Shown here: piece by piece, positions 21,801 to 33,800 of the stretch
Numbering within the stretch: the stretch's first letter is position 1
Layout: every line of letters begins with the position of its first letter
Assembly (NCBI GenBank): GCA_905221605.1
Contig: CAJNDS010002268.1
Location: 1,173,232 to 1,215,731, forward strand
DNA length: 42,500 bases
Direction of reading: 5' to 3'
Origin: Symbiodinium natans
Taxonomy: Eukaryota; Sar; Dinophyceae; Suessiales; Symbiodiniaceae
Notes under the pieces: generated by a model
The model's input: only the letters and a program-made list of their open reading frames with translations
Told to the model about the DNA's origin: nothing
Databases searched by the model: none
Translations under genes and position numbers: made by a program

Positions 21801-24800
21801 GGGTTTAGGGTTGAGGGCTTAGGTATCTGGGAAGACTCAAGGCCATCTAGAAGGCCTTTTCCAGGGCGTGTCCAAGCTTGAGGATGGTGCAAGTACGAAT
21901 GAGGCTCGAGGATTGGGAAGCGTCAATACCTGGCATGCATCTTGGAATGTGTTTCTAAACCCTAAACCCTAAACCCTAAACCCTAAACCCTAAACCCTAA
22001 ACCCTAAACCCCTCTTGCGAAGCTGTGGAAATGAACCGAACCCCTACTAAAACCCCAAACGCCGAAACGACAAGCAAAAACTTGACTTTTTATGGGCCGA
22101 AGCCTAAACCCTAAACCCTAAACCCTAAACCCTAAACCCTAAACCCCAAACCCCAAACCCTAAACCCTAAACCCGAAGCCGCCTTGTCCTTCTTGGTGTT
22201 GCCGGTCCACTCATCCTCCCACTCCATCTTCGCGATGGCTTCAGCGTGGATTCCTCACCGCAAGGACGCGAAAAAATGTACGTCCTAAATCCTCCAACGG
22301 GAACCCTAAACCCTAAACCCTAAACCCTCAACCCTCAACCCTAAACCCTAAACCCTAAACCGGCCCTAAACCCAAAACCACGAACTGGGGGCGCCACCGT
22401 TGTAGATCACTTCGATCTTGGCGCCGTGGACGTGGTAGTGAGAGCAGACCTTGGCAAGAACAGCTCCTTAAGCCACTTAGGGTTTGCGGTTCAGGGTTCA
22501 GGGTTTAGGGTTTAGGGATTAGGGTTTAGGGTTGAGGGTTGAGGGTTCAGGGTTTTAGCGTGCCCAACCCTAAACCCCACACCCTGCTTGGGCCACTGAG
22601 GGTTGCGGGTCGTCAACCTGTCAAGATGAAGTTGGCAGGGCCTCAAGGTGCGCTATAAGTATGGCAACTATACTTATAAGCCTTTTTTAGGGTACTTTTA
22701 ACCCTTCGTATAACTACCCATGAACCTCAAAGTAAGGGCCCATGCTGTCTTCATGCTACATGGTGCCACAGGTGTCCGCTTGACCACGCAAAAAACAAAC
22801 ACGCGATGCAACTCAGGCTATTTGGGGGGGGTCCCCCTACCCTAAACCCTAAACCCTAAACCCTAAACCCTAAACCCTAAACCCTAAATATGAATCTCTT
22901 CAACTCCAACCAACTAGCTATCCCACGGGCCTACCAAGAAAAAAAACGGTTGAGAACCTCATAAACCCCAATTAAACGCCTACTAACTCTCTGAGAACAT
23001 GGACCCGCCCAACCTATTTATATGCAAAGCCCCGTGCTTCTGATAGACGACCCGGAGAGGGACCCTAATTTCGAGAGACCCCCCAAATGGGGGTTTAGGG
23101 TTTAGGGTTTAGGGTTTAGGGTTTAGGGTCTAGGGTCTAGGGTTCAGGGTTTAGGGTTTCGAAATTGGGGGTACCTTACTGGGGTCCTCGTTGCAAAGGG
23201 GTCCTAGCATTTGAGGATCTGGATTAGGGGTCCCCTATTTTCGCAAAACCCCATCTATGCAGCGATTATAGTTTGGGATGGGTACCATAATCCTTAGTTG
23301 TCCAACCTTTGGGATTATCAGGGGATTATACTACCCCAAAAAGGTTAAAGGCCACCTACTCTACTACTAGGAATCCCTACTAAGGAGCTGTTAGGGGTCC
23401 CTTGCTTAAACCCCCCAACCCAGAGAGCCCAAAACCCCTTAATTTAAGCAACACTCCGTAAACCATATATAGGGATCCTTTGTATGATTGAAGGAATATT
23501 CCTTCATTAAGGGGTATTGGGCTCTTTGGGGATGGATCTTCGGGTCCCACACCTCCTCCTTCAGAACCCCGGACACCGCGATGACGCGCTCGGCGGAATG
23601 GCAGGCGTGGCCCTCGATTTCACCTGAGGAGGCGCAGGGACTCACCGTGGAGGGCTTGGGGGTTATAGGAGCTGGGGTTTAGGGTTTGGGCTTAGGGTCT
23701 GGGGTTTAGGATTTGGGGTTTAGGATTTGGGGTTTGGGATTTGGGGTTGAGGATTTGGGGTTTAGGAATTAGGGTTTGGGGTTTAGGGTTTGGGGTTGAG
23801 GAATTAGGGCTTGGGGATAGGGGCGCAGGAACTGGAGTTTAGGATTTCGGGTTTAGGTTTGCGTTGTCTGAGGTTGACGGTTTAGGCTTAGTGCACGGAC
23901 GTCTGAGCTGCCCACGGATTCGGGCACTCTGTCCTCCGTACTGCACCTGGCAGCTTTCATAGTTGCTTCGTTTTGGGGGTTTTTGGGGTGTGGAGTTTAG
24001 GCTTTCTCGGTAGCCCAGTAACCATATCAGAATAAGGGTACCCTTGTTGGGGTTGGTTACGTTAAATCTATAAGGGAAACTTCAACCAACAAAAGGGAAA
24101 AAAAAGCGTACCACTGAGCTACCAAGGTTTAGGGTTTACTGAACTCCACAGCATCGAAGCGACCGCCATGGACCCCCTAACCCTAAACCCTTAACCCTAA
24201 ACCCTAAGCCCTAAGCCCTCAACCCTCAACCCTAAACCCTAAACCCTAAACCCTAAACCCTAATGAAGCTAGGGCACGTTGCCACAGCGGCCAGTCTCCG
24301 TCGAGTGCATCGTAAACACGACCTTGGCTGGAGTCCAAGAGGCAGACCTATCTTACCCGCGCATGTCCACTCAAAACAAGATACCCTAAACCCTAAACCC
24401 TAGACCCTCAACCCTCAACCCGCAACCCTAAACCCTAAACCGCAGCATCACTCCAGGAAGCCCTCAAAGACCCTACTTGGAGGTTCAGTTTTAAGCAGGG
24501 CAACTACACTCACAACCCTCTTTAGGGTACCTACTTATAGCCCTATAACTACCCAGATGAACCTCCAAGTCGTAGCCCTAAATCCTAAACCCTAAACCCT
24601 AACCCTAAGCCCTAAGCCGTACATCCCGGGTCCCAGTGTAGGTGCCCCGGCGCGCTTGTTCATCGAGGCCAGCTGAATGCAGGCCGGGCCCACTAGCCAA
24701 TCATGGCCGTGAATGACATCGAAGCCACCTGAGCTGCTGGTAACCCTAAACCCTAAACCCTAAACCCTAAACCCTAAACCCTAAACCCTAAACCCTGATC

Positions 24801-27800
24801 CGCTGGGAGGTAGACACAGGGTCCGGCTTAGATTCGGGCTTGTTGGCTTTTTGGGGTCCAGGGTTTAGTGTTTGGGATTTAGGGTCCAGTTTAGATTCGG
24901 GTTTTCGGGTTTAGGGGATTTAGGGTTTGGGGAAGTGGGGAGGGGGGGGGGCTTTGAAAGAATACATGAGTACGTATACAAATAAGTCACTTTTGGTAAC
25001 CAGAATGATACTATTGTACTGGTAGCTACAAGCCGCGGAGCCAGTTCACAGGGAGTAGAGGGGATACGAATGATAATTGTTCTTGCTCACTTCCCGCATG
25101 CGCCAATTCAGCGACAATATCAAGTCTTCGGCTATGGCCACGGACCCAGATGTGCGCACGAAGCGCGAAACCCTAAACCCTAAACCCTAGCCTCTAAACC
25201 CTACACCCTAAACCTTAAACCCCTACACCTTTAACCCTAAACCCTAGACCCGAAACCTCTACACCTTTAAGCCTTCTTAAGCCTTAAGCCCTGGGCACGC
25301 TTCTTTTTGAACCCTAGACCCAAATTGCCGAGCCTATCCGGTTTTCCATGTGGTTGAAGTGGCCAACCTGTGAAGCGCTGCACTTCTCCGAAAGCCGGGT
25401 TTCGGGCTTCGGGTTTTAGGGGGTTTAGGGTTAAACCCTACACCTTGAACCAGAAACCCCTTGTACCAAAAAAGATCTAGAAAGCCGATCCATCTTGGTG
25501 TTCTGCTTTGGCTTGAGCTCCGAAACCCCTCCATCCCCAAACCCGCTTCCTGAGACCCTGAACTTCTTAGGGTTTAGGGCTTTAGGGCTTAGGGACTGCA
25601 AGTTTTGTGCCCTTTCGGGGGGGGGGGGGGGGAGGAGGGATTTGACTTCCAAACCCAGGTCTGAGTTGATTGAAGGTTTTGGAGGGTTTAGGGTTGAGGG
25701 TTTAGGGTTTAGGGTTTAGGGTTTAGGGTTTAGGGTTTAGGGTTTAGGGTTTAGGGTTTAGGGTTTAGGGTTTAGGGTTTAGGGTTTAAGGCTTTCGGGC
25801 TTCGGGCTTAGGGCGTACGTGCTTTCGTGGCTTCTGGGTCTTGCACGTATATTTGTATGTGTATATATACATATGTACATCCACACCTCCCGGCTCCACC
25901 CCCGCCCCGCGGGTTTTAGGGCATTCGGGTTTTGGGTTCAGTCATCAGGGCTTTGAGCTTGGCATTCAGGGTTTAAGGCATAAAAGGGGCTATATAGAAG
26001 CGCATTGGGATCCTGCACGGCATCTGCTTTCCCGAACTAAATGAGAGCCCAAAGAGTACTTCAATTCATAACAAGCCCAATGTAGGTTAAGGTGCAATCC
26101 TTCCTGAACCCTAAAACCCGTTGCACCATACTCATTAAGGAGCATCGCACCCCCTGAATCTCATTCCCCCATATCACCTAGCTATAACCCTTACATTGCC
26201 TTTTATAGTCCCTACATAGCTAAGTAGCCTCTGAATACGCCCCAAAGAAGCCCAAGGGTCCCTCCTTTCGTCCCTTGAAAGTAAGAGGCCCTTGAAAAGG
26301 ATTGTATAGCCCCTATAACTAAGTAGCCCCTATATATATATATATCCCTAAAAAACCCTAAACCCTAAGGTCCCTTATAAGGGCCCCTCCTTCAGTCCCT
26401 TGAAGATCTCCTTAAGGAGCATCCCGCTCTCTGCGAAGCTGCAGCCCAGGTGCAAAGGCACAGCACATGTTCTCAATCTCACGCACAAAGTCGCTGTCAG
26501 TGCCGAAGTTCACCTGGGTTTGGGGTTTAGTGTTTAGGGTTTAGGGCTTAGGGCTTAGGGTTTAGGGTTTAAACCCTAAACCCCAGGCCCCCGAACCCTA
26601 AAACCTAAAGAGGGCGATAGAACTGATGAAGACAGCCTCCTGTGCTTACAGGGCCTTGCCTCGTGGTAGATGACGCCGCCGATGTCATTCCTCAGATTCA
26701 GGGTGTAGGGTTTGGGGTTTCGGGTTTGGGGGTTTGAGGTTTACATAGGGTTTCGGGGTTAGGGTTTCGGGTTTAGGGTTTAGGGTTTAGGGTTTAGGGA
26801 TCCTTGGGTCAGCCGTGGGTCTCCCAGGTGCGGTTCTGCGTGGATCGGGTGAAGATGTGCACCGTGTGGCCTGCAGCATGCGGCTCATGGGGTTTGCTCC
26901 CTAAACCCTAAACCCTAAACCCTAAACCCTAAACCCTAAACCCACATCTTTGAAAAGGGCGTAGGGTTTCTGGGCTGTTCGAGAAAATGAGAAACGCTGA
27001 GCAACCCGAAACCCTGAACGCTATACCCTGAACCCTAAACCCAGAACCCCAAACCCCACACCCCAATTAGGGGATTCTATCGACTTCAGAGTTTGAATCG
27101 ACTTTTTGGGCGCCTGCTTTGTGAAGGGCGCCGGCCAGCTCGGTGACCTGAGAGGCAGTTTGCTCGGGCCATGGGTGGGGTGTAGGGTTTGGGGTTTAGG
27201 GTTTTGGGGTTTAGGGTTTGGAGTTTAGAGTTTGGTGTTTAGGGTTTCGGGTCTGGGGTTTCGGGCTGCGTTCTACGAGTAGGGCGATTGCTTCCACTGC
27301 GACTACCCCTGCCTCTACATGACTTAGTGGAAAAACTCAGACCAGTACCCGTGAAGTAAGGATTTTACAGAAAAAATCGGTATCTTGATAATAAACTTTT
27401 TGAAATCATTGGGCCCTAAAACCTAAACACCAAACCCTGCAACCCGAATTAGAGAGGGGTCGGTGATCCTACTATGATTCTAAGGACCAACCCAAACTCG
27501 GGCGAGTCTAAACCCTAAACCCTAAACCTAAACCCTAAACCCTAAACCCTAAGCCCTAAACCCTAACCCCTGAACCCTAAACCCTAAAGCGGCATGACTT
27601 CGGGGTCCGACGTGGGGAGCAACGCCGCCAGCTGCGATGGTGTGCAGGGTCTCCCACCTGAAGTTGACAGCTTGCAAGCTCGGACAACGCAGCTTTGAAG
27701 CTCGGGTTTAGGGTTTAGGGTTTAGGGTTTGGGGTTTAGGGTTTAGGGTTTAGGGTTTAGGGTTTAGGGTTTAGGGTTTAGGGTTTAGGGTTTAGGGTTT

Positions 27801-30800
27801 AGAGTCGGGTTTAGGGCTTAGGGCTTAGGGCTGAGGGCTTAGGGTTTAGGGTCTAGAGCCCTAAATCCTAAACCCTTTCTTGGGGTTGGTACACAGAAAG
27901 GCCTGATGCATGCCAGATCCAGCCAAAAAACCAACGGCCTTCAACCTTTAAAAAGCAAGCTTCCCTCACAGCCCAACCCCTACCCTAAACCCTAAACCCT
28001 AAACGGCCTGCCGTTTAGGGTTTGGGGCTCAGGGCTGGGGGTGAAGCGGTTTAGGGTTTAGGGTTTAGGGTTTAGGGTTTAGGGTTTAGGGTTTAGGGTT
28101 TAGGGTTTAGGGTTTAGGGTTTAGGGTTTGGGATTTGGGATTTGGGGCCTAGGGTTTAAGCTCTACCCCTGAAAAAGACCCTAAAGGCCGACTTCCTTTA
28201 AACAGCTGAGGCAGGGTCGACAGCATGGCAATCTTCAAGGGCCTCCTCCCAATGGCCTGGAATCGCAGATGCATGACACATCCCAGTTCAAACCCCGCGA
28301 AACCCTAAACCCCAAACCCTAAACCCTAAACCCTAGGCCCTAAAACCCTAGGCCCTAAACCCTAAACCCCAAGCAGCTGAGCAGGAAATGTGTGGTCCTC
28401 TTGCATGCCCCAAAGGGTTGGGGGCTCAGGGTACCGAAGAGCAAGCTCCGAAGATAGAATACCCTAAACCCTAAACCCTAATCCCTTACCCTAACCCTAA
28501 ACCCTAACCCCAACTGCACTCGACACGACCCTGGACAAGATCCTCTACAAGCCCTTGAGTCAAAAACGGAGACGGATGCCTGATTGGAGGCTCAAAAACC
28601 CTAAACCCTAAACCCTAAACCCTGCACCCTAAACCCTAAACCCTAAACCCAAAGAGGGCTATTAAGTCCCCCTAAACAGGGTAAGGAGTACGGCTACCAT
28701 GCTTATCGCCCTACTTACAACCACCCAACCTTGGGGTTTCAGGGTTTTCTTGCTGGACGTATGGACTCTTCTTCCCGCCAGGTGTTCTGGTCCTGAGGCT
28801 CTCATGCCTCTGCGCATGCCGCAGTCCCGCTAGGCTCTTGGCTCCTAGTAGGGTAGCTATAAATGAAAATTTAGCTGCCCGATGAAGAAACCCAATAAAC
28901 CCAAAAAGGCTAAGGATCTAAAGTTACAGTAAAGCACCCCAGAGTGCTGAGCTTGCGGCGCAGTGGTCAAGCGACTCCATGTAGCCCAAGATCTTCTCTT
29001 TCGGCAGGGTCTTCTTCATCTCAAGGGCGAGAGCTGATGAGGGTTTAGGGTTTAGGGTTTAGGGTTTAGGGTTTAGGGTTTAGGGTTTAGGGTTTAGGGT
29101 TTAGGGTTTAGGGTTTAGGGTTTAGGGTTTAGGGTTTAGGGTTTAGGGTTTAGGGTTTAGGGTTAGTCCCTTGAGTGCTTCTCTGCTCAGCTCTCTGTGC
29201 CTCGCAGATGCTGTCAACAATCGTCTTCATGCCCCATTGCTCATCCCGACCTGCGGTGCGCTGGTTTAGGGTTTAGGGTTCAGGGTTCAGGGTTGAGGGT
29301 TGAGGGTTTAGGGTTTAGGGTTTAGGGTTTAGGGTTTAGGGTTTAGGGTTTAGGGTTTAGGGTTTAGGGCTTAGGGTAGGTAGGGTTCTAGGTATGGTGA
29401 CCATGCTTAGAACCCTTCTTAGGGTACTTATCACCCTACCCACAGGTGGTAGCCCTAAACCCTAACCCTAAACCCTAAACGCTAAACCCTAAACCCTAAA
29501 CCCTAACCCTAAACCTAGGGTAGTAGCCGAAGCCCTACACTCCAGGTGTCATCGCCCAGGTCCACTGAGTGCTGGGCAGGTCGATACCAACTCGCGGAAG
29601 AGTGACGGAGCGTTGGACCCCTGCGCAAGAAAGGGTTTTGGGTTTAGGGTTCAGGGCTTAGGCTTTAAAGGTTTAGGGTTTAGGATTTAGGGTTTAGGGC
29701 TTAGGGCCTAGGGCTTAGGGTTTAGTTTCTTGGGGGGGTCTCTGTGGCGCTCTGGGTTTCTTAGGGGTTTTGAGGATTGCTTATTGGGGCCTTTCGGCTT
29801 CGATGGTGGTCAGGGCTCTTGGGGTTTAGGACAGCTTCGTATGGATTTGGGGTGAGGGGCGTTGAGGGGTTCAGAACAGAGGGCTTTGGAATTTTTTTTA
29901 GCTCTTAGGGTTTAGGGTTGAGGCTTTAGGGATGTTGTCGGGCCTAGGGCTTCTTAGGGCTCAGGTTCTTCTTCGGATTTGGGTTTCTAGGCCTTAGGGA
30001 TTCGTAGGTTGCGAGAATTGATGTTGTTTGGAACGCGCATTTTGGGCAGTATCTTCTGCATACGTACGGGGTTCTAAAGGCTGATGCAATCCTCGCCATC
30101 AACGCTAGGGGCTTTAAGAGGATCACGTTGGAAATAGACTTAGGCTCCTGCACCCTAAAGCCTGAACCCTAAACCCTAAACCCCAAACCCTAAACCCTAA
30201 AACCCTAAACCCTACCCTAAAACCCTAAAACCCCAAACCCTAAACCCTAAACCCTAAACCCCTAAACCCTCAACGGTTCGGGGGGTATGCTCAGGAGCCC
30301 GGTCAATCGAGACTGCCTGCCGATAGTCGAAGCCCAGCCCTCCATCTGCCACCGCGTCGCAGAGATATGGATACATGCTTGACTCCTGTCGGGGGTTTAG
30401 GGTTTAGGGTTTAGGGTTTAGGGTTTAGGGTTTAGGGTTTAGGGTTTAGGGTTTAGGGTTTAGGGTTTAGGGCTTAGAGCTTAGGGTGTTTAGGGTGGAG
30501 GGCAACCCTAAACCCTAAACCCTAAACTAAACCCTAAGCCCGTATGGAGTTGGAGACCTTGTCTATCCTTTGACGTATCTTTTCCGGCATTCAAGATGGG
30601 ACCCCGAAGCCCTAATTCCCTACCTAGAGCCCGTAAGGAGAATGCTCTTGCGGGACATGATGTCACTTCGTGCTTCTACATACCTCCTAGGTTTGGGTTT
30701 AGGGTTTAGGGTTTAGGGTTTAGGGTTTAGGGTTTAGGGTTTAGGGTTTAGGGTTTAGGGTTTAGGGTTTAGGGTTTCGGGTTTCGGGTTTCGGGTTTCG

Positions 30801-33800
30801 GGTTCGGGTTTCGGGTTTCGGGTTTCGGGTTTCGGGTTTCGGGTTTCGGGTTTCGGGTTTCGGGTTTCATCCTCGGCCACAGTCCGGGCGTGCTTCTCCA
30901 TGTCATGGATGAGGGAGTTGGCCTGCATCAAGCATTCCTAAACCCTAAACCCTAAACCCTAAACCCTAAACACTAAACCCTAAACCCTAAACCCTGAACC
31001 CGATGAGGGAGTTGGCCTGCATCAAGTACTGGAGCCCGGCCTGAAGCGCAGGGGTTTTGTTTGCTGCTGAGGGCTGTTCTAGCTTAAGGGTTTAGGGTTT
31101 AGGGTTCAGGGTTTAGGGTTTAGGGTTTGGGGTTTGGGGTTTGGGGGGGTTTGGGGTTTGGGGTTTGGGGTTTGGGGTTTGGGGGGGTTTGGGGTTTGGG
31201 GTTTGGGGTTTGGGGTTTGGGGTTTGGGGTTTGGGGTTTGGGGTTTGGGGTTTGGGGTTTGGGGTTTGGGGGCCTGAAACGCAAGGTCTGGGTTGGTTCC
31301 CCTTTTTGGGGTGCCCTGGATACAAGGCTCCGACTTCTCACAGGGTTCAGAGGGAAGCCATGGGTGCTTTTGGGGCGTTTATTCACTGTATATTCGTATA
31401 AACATATGAAGAGCGGGCAAGGGTCATGTCAAGATTGGGCAAGGTCATGGATCAGCCGAAGGACCTTTGCCAACCGATTCTATGACCTTGCCCGCTCGCT
31501 ATATGACCTTGCAGGCTCTTTGCATGACCTTGCCCGCTCTGTATATGACCTTGCCTGCTGTTTCTGTAACCTTGTTGCAAAATCACTAACTTGTTTTGTA
31601 TGGATAATGGGTTGGTTTAGGGTTTAGGGCTTCCAGGTATATGCGCGCTCTGTGTGCGTAGTGGCAGGTCGGCATGCGTACCCGGAAAGAGGAGGCTCCA
31701 CCCTGCTTTCCCAATTCGGCGGGGCAAAGTCGAACCCTGAAATCAAGCGATGCCCCCAGCGACTCCAAAACCCCTTAATTAAGGAATATACCTTAAATCA
31801 TATGAGGGTTCCTATTATAATTTAAGGGATATTCCTTAATTAAGGGGTTTTGGAGTCTCTGGGCCTAACCGAACACCCCCCGCCCCAAGCCCCTCACATC
31901 TCCTCACTGAACTGGGGCTTGGGAGCTTTTTGGGGGTTTAGGGTTAGGGGCTCGGGGTTTGGGTTACAGTAAGGGTTTAGGGTTTAGGGTTTAGGGTTTA
32001 GGGTTTAGGGTTTAGCGTTTGGCGTTTAGGGTTTAGGGTTTAGGGTTTAGGGTTTAGGGTTTAGGGTTTAGGGTTTAGGGTTTAGGGTTTAGGGTTTAGG
32101 GCTTACGAAGCTTCCCTTTGAAGGGGGCCTTGTCCGTCTTGTCACCGGTGGACAGGAATTCCTCCATCTCTGTCGCGTCGGCGGGGACAAACCTCCCAGA
32201 AAAGAAGCGTGCTTGGGGTTACCTTAAGCCTTTAACCCCTAAACCCTATACCCTAAACCCAAGTTTAAAGGAAACGGGCTTAGGGGTTCCCAGTGCTTAG
32301 GCTTCAGCATTCAGGGTGCAAAGATCAAGCCTGCGGATGTCCACACACATCAAGAACTAGACCCAGGAGCAACCTAGGAATAAAAATGGTCCTAGAAAGA
32401 TGGTGTGAAATTTCCTCGGGATTCTCATGATTCTTGTTATGATTCTCGCTATTATTAACATTACCACTGTTGCCAATAGCAATAACATCTTCTATAAAGA
32501 ATGAAGAACATGCGTTGCGGAGACTACAGAATCAGGGTTTGGGCTTCCAGCGGGTCAGGTTCACGGAAGTTCTGAGGTGCAGGCTCTGGAGGTTTCGGGT
32601 TTTTGCGTCAAGGACTCAGGGGCCTAGGCTGCTTGGGGTTTAGGACTTTTGGGGTTTAGGGTTTAGGGTTTAGGGTTTAGGGTTTAGGGTTTAGGGTTTA
32701 GGGTTTAGGGTTTAGGGTTTAGGGTTTAGGGTTTAGGGTTTAGGGGTGCAGAGGGCTAAAGTTCAATCTGTGCCTCCCACGATCGGCCCAGATCATGGAG
32801 GTCACATCCAGGAACCTGCACGGTTTCGGGTTTAGGGTTTAGGGTTTAGGGTTCAGGGTTCAGGGTTCAGGGTTCAGGGTTCAGGGTTCAGGGTTTAGGG
32901 TTTAGCTCCTTGTCGACGGGCTCTCTGAGTCGAAGCACACTCAACGCCAACCCTGAAGCCCTTAACCTGAGTCCTACAACCCCAAGGCGCTTTTGAACCC
33001 TGAACCCTAAACCCTAAACCTTGAACCCTGAACCCTGAACCCTGAACCCTGAACCCTGAACCCTGAACCCTGAACCCTGAACCCTGAACCCTACCAAAAG
33101 CCGAGCTTTGTGGCGGGTCTTGCACCTGAAGCCGTCAATCCCGAATTGGTCCATCCAGAAGGCGATGCTGGACAGGAGGTAGCGCTGAACCTCGGGGGAT
33201 CTCGGGGGATCTCGGGGGACCTCGATCGGCTTGAGGATTAAGGGTTTAGGGTTTAGGGTTGCAGGGGTTTAGGGTTTAGGGTTACAGGGGTTTAGGGTTG
33301 AAGGGGTTTAGGAGTGTTAGGGTTCGGGTTAAGGTTCGTTAAGGGTGTTAGGGATGTTAGGGGTTTAGGGTGTAGGCTTTAGGTTTTAGGGGTGTAGGAG
33401 TTCAGGGTTTAGGGGCAGTCATCCCTAAACCATAAACCCCACTAAGACCTAAGACCCACTGAGACCTAAACCCTGACCCCCCCCCCCCCACCCCCTCACC
33501 CCATGAACTTTCCTAAACCAAGAACCCTAAATCCCAAACCCTAAACCCCAAACCCTAATCCCCAAACCCCAAACCCTGAACCCCAAACCCTAAACCCTAA
33601 ACCCCAAACCCTAAAACCCTAAAACCCTAAACCCCAAACCTCGGAATCGGCCTCCCCCTCTTCGAAGTTGTAGATCCGCGCCCCAGTAATGGGGTGGAAG
33701 CCCTTCCTGCAGGATGGAGGTTCAGGGTTTAGGGGTTAAGGGGTTTTGATCTGGGAGTCTAGGGTTTCAGGTTTAGGGTTTAGGGTTTAGGGTTAAGGGG

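Noticed and set aside
31113-31627. ORFs of 70-166 codons over the TTTGGGG array and the hairpin repeat
   Set aside because: Array translations joined to the GACCTTGCCC repeat; no protein family, and they lie within an intron.
32900-32990. Exon reading [15 protein letters not shown] between exons 12 and 13
   Set aside because: Skipping it joins DGFR directly to FLDVTSM in phase, as the family requires; the island also carries CCCTGAA repeat remnants.
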